Below are positions 10,401-18,097 of a stretch of 64,000 nucleotides of DNA, one piece after another. Below the pieces are notes generated by a model. It was not told the DNA's origin. It made no database searches and saw nothing but the letters and a program-made list of their open reading frames with translations. Both the position numbers and the translations under genes were made by a program. Position 1 is the first letter of the stretch. Every line of letters starts with the position of its first letter. This DNA comes from Bifidobacterium sp. ESL0784. Its GTDB lineage: Bacteria; Actinomycetota; Actinomycetes; Actinomycetales; Bifidobacteriaceae. The DNA lies in NCBI RefSeq assembly GCF_029433295.1, contig NZ_JAQTHV010000003.1, forward strand, positions 310,001 to 374,000, written 5' to 3'.

Positions 10401-11095
10401 CGACTTGTCTCCCTGCAGACATCCATAAAGAGCTTTTCAAGGTTGATGTTCTTATCCAATCGGTCTTCATAGGCCAGCCGCCCGTTGGCAATGATACCGA
10501 TGCAATTGGCCACCTGAGCGATTTCCGAGAGGATATGGCTTGAAATAATGACCGTGATTCCTTGATGCGGCAACATTCGGATAAGCCTTCGCAACTCTTC
10601 GATGCCTATGGGATCCAAACCATTGGTGGGCTCATCGAGAATCAGCAGCCCTGGATTGGCTAACAGAGCACAGGCGATGCCAAGCCGCTGCTTCATCCCC
10701 ATGGAGAACTGGCCAGACCGTTTGCCACCGGTATCAGGCAGACCGACGATCGAAAGAACTTCCGCGATGCGAGCGTCAGGCAATCCCAGTAGAAGAGTCC
10801 TCACTCGTAGGTTCTCTTGAGCGGTGAGGTTCGGATACAGGGGTGGCTCCTCGATGAGCGCTCCGATATGGTACAAATCATGACGTGACCAAGGATGGCC
10901 ATCAACGAGAATTTCCCCTCCACTCGGATACAGCATGCCAGTCATTATTTTCAACGTGGTCGATTTGCCTGCGCCGTTTGGCCCCAACAGACCGTAGACT
11001 TCGCCCTCATTGACATGAAGATTTACTTCATTCACAGCCATCTGCGAACCGAACCGTTTGCTCAAGCCCACGGTTTGCAACTTCAGTCGAGACAT
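10397..11095 (-). CDS. Lantibiotic-protection ABC transporter ATP-binding protein, LanF-like
   Basis: A 232-residue ABC ATPase. Walker A is GPNGAGKST (38-46), the signature is the variant FSMGM (130-134), Walker B is LLILDEPT, followed by GLDP and the SSHIL switch histidine. The Q-loop position reads IGALIEEPPLY: a Glu replaces the usual Gln. This 'E-loop' is characteristic of LanF proteins of lantibiotic immunity transporters such as NukF and NisF. AAAGGAGGG lies seven bases before the ATG. It is the first gene of the lanFEG-RK-like operon. No biosynthetic lanA/B/C/M gene or immunity lipoprotein LanI lies nearby, so a defence rather than a producer role is inferred. Confidence 0.82.
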   Translation of the reverse strand: MSRLKLQTVGLSKRFGSQMAVNEVNLHVNEGEVYGLLGPNGAGKSTTLKIMTGMLYPSGGEILVDGHPWSRHDLYHIGALIEEPPLYPNLTAQENLRVRTLLLGLPDARIAEVLSIVGLPDTGGKRSGQFSMGMKQRLGIACALLANPGLLILDEPTNGLDPIGIEELRRLIRMLPHQGITVIISSHILSEIAQVANCIGIIANGRLAYEDRLDKNINLEKLFMDVCRETSR

Positions 11096-11166
11096 TGTTC
11101 CCTCCTTTTAGCGAAAATACCGTTCTTTTATCGGTCAATTTCAGTCTAAAAGGCGAAAATAAAGAA

Positions 11167-11196
11167 GTATTAAGATGAGCAAAGTCCAGCTATCAA
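11167..11196 (-). promoter_or_regulatory. Probable promoter of the lanFEG-RK-like operon
   Basis: On the minus strand a -35 TTGATA (11196-11191) and a -10 TAATAC (11172-11167) are 18 bp apart, giving a leader of about 65 bases. A direct repeat of gcgaaaata (plus-strand reading) occurs at 11153-11161 and 11111-11119, 42 bp start to start, one copy at the expected transcription start and one near the ribosome-binding site. Predicted only. Confidence 0.55.
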
Positions 11197-11205
11197 GACT
11201 TTGCA

Positions 11206-14200
11206 CTATCGATAAAGTTTCATTCCTTGCGGGGACGGGGTGAAGCCGGCGGTACGCAACAGTTGCGCGTAATGGCTCAAAGCGGTTAACTGCCCACCGT
11301 TGACATCGCGGAAGGTGACGCTGCCGTGCTTGTTGCCGGTTCGTCGACCGGATTCATATTGCGAGCGCAGGGTATCGGCCAGCTGGGTGATGGCACGTTG
11401 CAGTTCGAAATCGGTGGCCTTGAAACACAGCAGATGGTGACTGGATGGAATGGCATAGAGTATCGGCTTGCCCTCGATAAAGATGACCATGGAACCGACC
11501 TTGCGCATGGGTTGCACCGGTTTTCCACGCTTAAGCGTGGCTCCGACACTAGTACTGGCGAGCAGGCTATCGTTTGACGGAACCGACGACTTGCTTAGAT
11601 CACGTCTTCCTTCATCGACTTGTGAATCTCTAATCTCTTCAATATCATCAGTGTCGGCAGATTGGGCAGCAACTGAATCATTTTCCTGATCGGTTTTGGC
11701 ACTGCCGTTTCGGGTGATACCGACCGTATCGTCGGACGTGTTTAATAACGGCCACGGAACGGCACCACCGGCGAGACTGGCCGGGTCGGCAGCATCCAGC
11801 GCGACCGCTAGCGGAGCATCCTTCGTACGCCATTGACGCAACTGGTCAATTGTGGTGCGTTCCGCAAATTGGACCGCCGACAGACCATGGACGAACATTC
11901 CACGGATCAACGTTCCGGTGGCTTCCATCTGTTTCAAGACGGGATAGATATCTGAAAAACTTAAAGCTCCCGAATCCATATCCATCAGCGGCGGCGCAAT
12001 GATGCCATAACGGTCGATAAACGTTTCGATCTGTGCGATGGCACGCTGTTCCGGCCGCATGTCCTGAGGCTTCGGCAACGCCGACCACAAGCCGGCCAAA
12101 GTCCCTGGCAATTGCGGACGCCGCTCGACCCGCGCGCGGCCATATAGGCGGTGACGGTTCAACGACGTTCTTGCATGCGAACGACTGGCAGCCCTCGCGC
12201 CATTCCCGTTCTGCAGCAAAGCTCGAACGGCAGCAAACGACGAATTGGTTACCTTGCCCTGCCATACCAGCGACCAAAGTTCTCGTTCGAAGCCTGAATC
12301 GCCGAATGAAGACACACGAACCTCGCCGGTCAACGGATCCACGACCTCTTGCGGTTTCTGGCCTCCATTAGCACGCCAGCGCTCCTCAAGCTGCTCGCCG
12401 CGATACGAACCACCAAGAGACAGCAACGACATCATGCCGTTATCAGGTGAATCATCCTCCATCTTCGTAAACGAATCGAGTTGAACAGAATGCTTACCCG
12501 ATTGAGTATCAGCCACAGGAATCTTCGAATATTGAGTTTCCGACAGTTGTCCATCGCTGTTTCGCCCATTGCCCATCCCCGCCGCCATTGACTGTGCAGT
12601 GGCTTGCGAACCAGACTGCTCCGAGATTGAATCAGTGTCGCCAATACCCGCAAGCAATGGCGAATCCGAAAGATAGAACGCTATTTTGCCCGGTTTCAAA
12701 GAAGTGTTGAGATTTTCGTCATCCGTGGCGGCATCCTTGGAACCCACCCAAATAATCTCACCTGACGAAAGCAGCTCATCGAGCATAGCTGGGGTGAAAT
12801 CCGAGACTCTGGCAGGGAATATCGACGACTCCCACATCGCCGCAGGCAGAGGCATGCCTTCCAACTGCTCAATGACACGCAACAGACCATCGGTTCCGGT
12901 AAAACGCGGCCACGTCGTTTGAGAATCTGCCGACGCATCTTCTATTGGCTCATCTTCTGTTGAAACCACGTCACCAGTAAAATGGCGATCATCAGGCGAG
13001 CTGTGCCGGAAAGCGGTGCTGCCGGATTTCGTACCTATCCCCTGTCGAACCAGAAGCCATGATTGGTAGGTCTCTGGATTTACGGGTTTCAGAGATTTGC
13101 GGGTCAACGTCTGCGAACGCGAACGAATACGACGGAACACTTCACGGTGCAGATATTGCGGACTTGGCAGATCCTTGGCGAACTCGCCGGTCATGAGCAC
13201 GCCGCGGGCCTTCAGATCATCGAGTTCGTGAACCACCGTAGCCGCATCCAAGCCGAGTTCCTTCACGGCCTGATCCGCAGTAAACGGTCCGTGCGTCTTG
13301 GCAAAGCGCACCATTCTGCCATCGACATCATCAGGTTCCAGCTCGTTCCAGAACTGCCGACGACTCAGTTCCTCTTCGACTTGTTTGATGGCTTTCGGAT
13401 CGAGCACATCTGCGATATGACCGCTTCCCAAAAGCTCTTCCAAAACTTCCGGATCCATCGCCAAGAGCGAGGCACGACGCTCGGCCTGCGGGGAATCATA
13501 TTCGTACATCACCGAACCGACAAAACCAAACAACAGGTTCTGCGCGAACGGAGACGGACTTTGCGTCTCGATATCCTTGACCTCAATTTTGCCGTTATCG
13601 ATATCGGTCATGAGTCGCTTCAAAGCAGGCAAATCATAGACATCCTGTAGGCATTCGCGGGCGGTCTCCAGAACCAGCGGAAAATTATGCTGGGTCTTGG
13701 CCGCAGCCAGAAGCTCCGAAGCCCGAAGACGCTGTTGCCACAGCGGCACGCGCTTGCCAGGATTCATCCTCGGCATGTACAGCGAGCGAGCGGCACATTC
13801 ACGGAAACGGGTTGCAAACAGCACTGAATCGCCGATTTCCTCCTCCACATCGCGCATCAATTCATCAGCGTCGAACTGAAAAAGTTCAGCAGCACTGACG
13901 TGGCTATCCTGCTCAGGCAATCGCACCACAATGCCGTCATCGGTGGCATAGGTTTGCCCATCAAAACCGTATTTGCGTTTGAGCCGGTTGGTGATGGCGA
14001 GCGCCCATGGCTCGTGGACACGACGGCCATACGGCGAATGCAGGATAATCCGCCAGTCGCCTTCTTCATCCTGACAACGCTCGATGATGATGGTTTTATC
14101 CGTCGGCAACGCACCGGTGGCGGCCTTTTGTTCGGAGAGCAAACGGGCAAGATTGGCTCTGCCGTTATCGTCTAAACCATTATCACACAAGCGTTGCTCA

Positions 14201-16518
14201 GTGGTGGCATCAAAATGCGGCTCGGCATTGTCATTATCAGATTGCGATATATCCGAAGCATACGATGACGCCGGTATCAGGCCATTGCCAATTTCACGAA
14301 CGAATGCGCCCAACAATGCGCCGAAACCTGCGTCACGTCCGGGTCCCTCCCCGTGCCAGAACGGCAGCCGCGCGGTGCGGCCTGGAGCCGGCGTGACCAC
14401 CACACGGTTGTTGGTGATCTCATCAATCTGCCATGTGGAGGTGCCGAGCGTGATGACATCGCCGACACGGGATTCATAGACCATCTCCTCGTCCAGCTCC
14501 CCCACCTTTTTGCGGCCCGATCCGGCATCGGCTTCGGGCAGGACGACAGTGTAGGTGCCCCGGTCGGGAATCGTACCTCCGCTGGTGACGGCCAAACGCT
14601 GGGCTCCTGGACGAGCAGAGATAATGCCTTGTTCGGTATTGAGTTGCAGCGGGGGGCGAAAAGCCGAGAATTCCTCGGAATTGTAGGCACCGGTCAGCAT
14701 GCCGATGACATTGTCGAACATGTCGCGCGAAAGCGTGGCGAACGGTGTGGTGCGACGCACAGCCGTATACCAATCGTCGATTTTGAGATCATCCATCGCC
14801 GCAGCGGCAACCGTCTGCTGGGCAAGGATATCAAGCGGATTGTGACGCACGGCCAACGGTTCGATCTCGCTGCGCCTCATGCCCTCCACAGTCGCCGTGG
14901 AAGTAATCAATTCCTGACGGGTCAACGGATAGAGCAGTGCGTGCGAGACCCCACCGACACGATGGTCGGCCCTGCCGACACGTTGCAGACCGGAAGAAAT
15001 GGAAAGAGGCGGCGCGACCTGTATCACCATATCGACCGAACCCATATCGATACCCAGTTCCAGACTGCTCGTAGCGACCACGCATCGCAAGCGGCCGTGC
15101 TTCAGATCGTCTTCGATGACCTTGCGGCGTTCTTTGGAAACGGAACCGTGGTGGGCCATCGCGATGGTTTCGCCTTTGGGGTGTGAGCCAACAAGCGATG
15201 TGGAGGAACCGACTACGGAATCGTAATGTTTACCATCTCCGTAGGAACGATTGTTGATTTCGACTCCGCATTCGGTTTCGGCGTACAAGTCATTGATACG
15301 CGCGGTCAATCGCTCGGCCAGCCCGCGAGAATTGACGAATACCAGCGTGCTGTGATGGCTCAGGATTTCATCAAGAATGCTGCGCTCGACCGCCGGCCAG
15401 ATGGAATGCGAGGCGGAGGCAGTCGGCGAGGAATAGTCGCCGCGTTTGGCCGAAGAATTCGAATTTTTGAATGTATCGTCAGTATTCGAATGACGGTCGA
15501 TAGAATTTTCACGGGTTTCAGCCAAGGCGCGCATGGCAGGGGTGACACCGCTGATATGGCGAGGACCAACATCTCTCCCACTTGCAGTGCCTATCGCAGG
15601 CGTTCTTGTTTCTCCGTTGACTCCGCCTACATGGAACCCACCTTCATCGTCGGATGATGCGCCCAACGCGCCCATATCTGCAACCGGTTCGACGATTTTC
15701 AGGTCCATGTGTACCGGGTCGGTAGCATCGACAATCGTTACCGGCTGGTCGCCGCCCAAGAAAAATGCGGCTTCCTTCGGCGGGTTGACCGTAGCCGAAA
15801 GCCCGATACGCTGCACCTTCCGGCTGGTTAACAAATCGAGTCGTTCAAGGCTCAACGCCAAGTGCGCTCCACGTTTGGTGGCCGCGAGCGCATGTACCTC
15901 GTCGATGATGACGGTTTCAACGCCTTTCAGGATGCGACGAACTTGAGACGTCAACAGCAGATACAGTGATTCAGGTGTGGTAATCAAGATATCCGGCGGA
16001 TGCGTGGCGATGCGGCGGCGTTCCTTGGCCGTGGTATCCCCCGAACGAATCGCGACGTCGATGTCAGGCGGTTTTGCACCTTGCACAACGCACTGCGCAG
16101 CTATGCCTTCCAGCGGAACCCTCAAGTTGCGTTCAACGTCGGCTCCCAGCGCCTTCAACGGTGAAATATAAAGTACTTTGACACCCGGCTTGCCGGACTT
16201 GCCTTGCTTGGACTTTGCCCCCGGTTTGTGAGGTTCACCAGTCCCATTAGCCCGACCCGATTGCCCAGCGGACTTGCGTGGCCTTTTGGATTGATTCGCC
16301 GATTCATCATCTTGCGATAATTGCTCACCAATCAACCCGTCAATGGCCGAAAGGAAAGCGGCCAAGGTCTTGCCGGAACCGGTAGGCGCGACCACCAAGA
16401 CATTTTCCTTGGCTTTGATATGTGGCCAAGCCTCTTGCTGGGCATCGGTAGGCGCAGCGAACGCATGTCTGAACCACGCCGCAGTAGGCGATGAAAACAA
16501 ATCCAGACATTCGTACAT
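11206..16518 (-). CDS. lhr: Large ATP-dependent DNA helicase Lhr
   Basis: A 1770-residue superfamily 2 helicase, longer than the usual ~1500. RecA domain 1 has Walker A APTGSGKT near residues 44-51 and box II DEVH; domain 2 has TSSLELGIDMG and the motif VI stretch QRVGRADHRVGG. The Lhr winged-helix/beta-sheet core and a large C-terminal domain follow. Extra low-complexity segments are visible: a basic one near residues 75-110, a Ser/Asn/Thr-rich one between the two RecA domains (~275-370), and long linkers around 1185-1215, 1300-1370 and 1600-1690. Lhr is a 3'-5' translocase linked to repair of crosslink and oxidative damage in actinobacteria. Start is the ATG at 16518. Confidence 0.9.
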   Translation of the reverse strand: MYECLDLFSSPTAAWFRHAFAAPTDAQQEAWPHIKAKENVLVVAPTGSGKTLAAFLSAIDGLIGEQLSQDDESANQSKRPRKSAGQSGRANGTGEPHKPGAKSKQGKSGKPGVKVLYISPLKALGADVERNLRVPLEGIAAQCVVQGAKPPDIDVAIRSGDTTAKERRRIATHPPDILITTPESLYLLLTSQVRRILKGVETVIIDEVHALAATKRGAHLALSLERLDLLTSRKVQRIGLSATVNPPKEAAFFLGGDQPVTIVDATDPVHMDLKIVEPVADMGALGASSDDEGGFHVGGVNGETRTPAIGTASGRDVGPRHISGVTPAMRALAETRENSIDRHSNTDDTFKNSNSSAKRGDYSSPTASASHSIWPAVERSILDEILSHHSTLVFVNSRGLAERLTARINDLYAETECGVEINNRSYGDGKHYDSVVGSSTSLVGSHPKGETIAMAHHGSVSKERRKVIEDDLKHGRLRCVVATSSLELGIDMGSVDMVIQVAPPLSISSGLQRVGRADHRVGGVSHALLYPLTRQELITSTATVEGMRRSEIEPLAVRHNPLDILAQQTVAAAAMDDLKIDDWYTAVRRTTPFATLSRDMFDNVIGMLTGAYNSEEFSAFRPPLQLNTEQGIISARPGAQRLAVTSGGTIPDRGTYTVVLPEADAGSGRKKVGELDEEMVYESRVGDVITLGTSTWQIDEITNNRVVVTPAPGRTARLPFWHGEGPGRDAGFGALLGAFVREIGNGLIPASSYASDISQSDNDNAEPHFDATTEQRLCDNGLDDNGRANLARLLSEQKAATGALPTDKTIIIERCQDEEGDWRIILHSPYGRRVHEPWALAITNRLKRKYGFDGQTYATDDGIVVRLPEQDSHVSAAELFQFDADELMRDVEEEIGDSVLFATRFRECAARSLYMPRMNPGKRVPLWQQRLRASELLAAAKTQHNFPLVLETARECLQDVYDLPALKRLMTDIDNGKIEVKDIETQSPSPFAQNLLFGFVGSVMYEYDSPQAERRASLLAMDPEVLEELLGSGHIADVLDPKAIKQVEEELSRRQFWNELEPDDVDGRMVRFAKTHGPFTADQAVKELGLDAATVVHELDDLKARGVLMTGEFAKDLPSPQYLHREVFRRIRSRSQTLTRKSLKPVNPETYQSWLLVRQGIGTKSGSTAFRHSSPDDRHFTGDVVSTEDEPIEDASADSQTTWPRFTGTDGLLRVIEQLEGMPLPAAMWESSIFPARVSDFTPAMLDELLSSGEIIWVGSKDAATDDENLNTSLKPGKIAFYLSDSPLLAGIGDTDSISEQSGSQATAQSMAAGMGNGRNSDGQLSETQYSKIPVADTQSGKHSVQLDSFTKMEDDSPDNGMMSLLSLGGSYRGEQLEERWRANGGQKPQEVVDPLTGEVRVSSFGDSGFERELWSLVWQGKVTNSSFAAVRALLQNGNGARAASRSHARTSLNRHRLYGRARVERRPQLPGTLAGLWSALPKPQDMRPEQRAIAQIETFIDRYGIIAPPLMDMDSGALSFSDIYPVLKQMEATGTLIRGMFVHGLSAVQFAERTTIDQLRQWRTKDAPLAVALDAADPASLAGGAVPWPLLNTSDDTVGITRNGSAKTDQENDSVAAQSADTDDIEEIRDSQVDEGRRDLSKSSVPSNDSLLASTSVGATLKRGKPVQPMRKVGSMVIFIEGKPILYAIPSSHHLLCFKATDFELQRAITQLADTLRSQYESGRRTGNKHGSVTFRDVNGGQLTALSHYAQLLRTAGFTPSPQGMKLYR

Positions 16519-16572
16519 ATGTTCGATTATCGCAACGCCTCACGACGTCGGTAATCGGTCGTCAGTTGACCA

Positions 16573-17838
16573 TCAACCTTGACGACTCACCTTGCGCCGC
16601 AGCAACTCATGCATGACCACCATAAGCACCAGCAATACCAACAGATACCACGGGTACAGGGCTATCGAAATATGCTGCGCGATCAGGCCGAACACAGGAG
16701 GCATAATCATGGAACCGGCGTAGGCGCAAGCCATCTGCACCCCGACAATCGCCTGCGAGCGCTCCGCACCGAAATAGGCCGGCGTGGAATGGATGACGCA
16801 AGGATAAATCGGCGCGCACCCCAAACCAATCATAATCAGGCCGGCGACTGTGGCCACATGCCCAGGCAATGGAATGAGCATAACGATGATCCCCAGGCCC
16901 AGAACGGCTTGACCAATGCGAATCATCGTGGGGTCATCGAATTTCATCGTCATAAACCCGCTCAACGCACGGCCTGCCGTAATGCCCAAATAAAACAGGC
17001 TCGCGAGGCTCGCGGCAGTGACTTTGCTGATGCCGTCGTGGCCGACCATGTAGCTTGACGCCCAGAGGCCCGAAGTGGTTTCGATGGCGCAATAGCAGAA
17101 GAACATCACCAGGATCTCTTTGGCACCGCGGATGGCGAGCACCCCGCGCACGCCCAGCGGTTTGGCTGGCTTGGGCTCAGCCTCTGCTTTGCTCTCGGCC
17201 TTGGTTTCGGCTTCGACCTCAGAAACGGCCTCGACCTCATCGACCGGGGTTTTATCCTCACTCTGGTCGGAAGTTGCCGCCGGCACATCATTGCGGTTTT
17301 TCCACAACGGCAGCGAGAAGACGATGATGGCGGTGAGCACGATTTGAATAATCGAGATGTAGCGATACCCCCACGGCCAGCCCTGCCCGTTGGAAAGCGC
17401 GAATCCCATGATGTAGGGCCCCACCGAGGCGCCGACGCCCCACATGCAGTGCAGCCAGCTCATGTGCCGGCTGGCGTAGTGGATGGCGACGTAGTTGTTG
17501 AGTGCCGCATCCACGCCGCCGGCGCCGAGGCCGTAAGGAATCGCGATCAGGGCGAGCACCCAGTAGTTGGGTGCCACGGAGAAACCGAAAAGCGCCACTG
17601 CGGTCAAGCCGACCGAAGCGGCGGTCAATTTGCCGGTGCCAAAGCACAGGGTCATGCGGTCGGAAAGCAGCGCAGAGACGATGGTGCCCCCGGAAATGAT
17701 CATCGAGATGCCGCCGACCCAGGAAAGCGGCACGCCCATTTGCGGCCGCATACTGGGCCACGCGGCACCGAGCAACGAATCAGGCAAGCCCAACGAAATG
17801 AACGCCAGATAAATGACGGCCAGCAACAGATTGGTCAC
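16573..17838 (-). CDS. Major facilitator superfamily transporter
   Basis: A 421-residue membrane protein with twelve predicted spans in two halves joined by a charged cytoplasmic loop (~residues 185-230) built from Glu/Ala/Lys repeats. The beginning (LAFISLGLPDSLLGAAWPSM) resembles the FucP/sugar-permease-like branch of MFS. The substrate cannot be determined; sugar or drug export are both possible. The GTG at 17838 is chosen because AAAGGAG lies five bases upstream. It sits between lhr and parE, all leftward; the terminator after parE separates it from that gene. Confidence 0.8.
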   Translation of the reverse strand: MTNLLLAVIYLAFISLGLPDSLLGAAWPSMRPQMGVPLSWVGGISMIISGGTIVSALLSDRMTLCFGTGKLTAASVGLTAVALFGFSVAPNYWVLALIAIPYGLGAGGVDAALNNYVAIHYASRHMSWLHCMWGVGASVGPYIMGFALSNGQGWPWGYRYISIIQIVLTAIIVFSLPLWKNRNDVPAATSDQSEDKTPVDEVEAVSEVEAETKAESKAEAEPKPAKPLGVRGVLAIRGAKEILVMFFCYCAIETTSGLWASSYMVGHDGISKVTAASLASLFYLGITAGRALSGFMTMKFDDPTMIRIGQAVLGLGIIVMLIPLPGHVATVAGLIMIGLGCAPIYPCVIHSTPAYFGAERSQAIVGVQMACAYAGSMIMPPVFGLIAQHISIALYPWYLLVLLVLMVVMHELLRRKVSRQG

Positions 17839-18040
17839 GATGACTCCTTTGGGTCATGACAATGGCTCTTGACTCAGGCGACGCCGAACCGCGGGCCAAA
17901 GACAACGTTTTCATTCTCTCATACCGGTGGGGACGAAAAGACAAAAACGAAACGCCGATGTCTTATGATACGGAATACCGCCGCAACAACGGAAATGTGC
18001 GAATCCAACCTGTTCCAACTATGACGCATGGCTCGCGCAT

Positions 18041-18079
18041 AAAACTTGCCTATAACCTTATTCTTAGGCTATAGGCAAG
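18041..18079 (-). terminator. Rho-independent terminator after parE
   Basis: A strong hairpin (arms CTTGCCTATA and TATAGGCAAG, extended by CCT/AGG around a short loop; 18045-18079) is followed on the minus strand by TTTTAT, directly after the parE stop. Confidence 0.85.
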
Positions 18080-18097
18080 TAGATATTGAAATCGCTA

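Noticed and set aside
6442..11095. The operon as a BceAB-type bacitracin resistance module
   Set aside because: BceB permeases are single ~650-residue proteins with a large extracellular domain; here there are two ~275-residue permeases and an E-loop ATPase, as in LanFEG.
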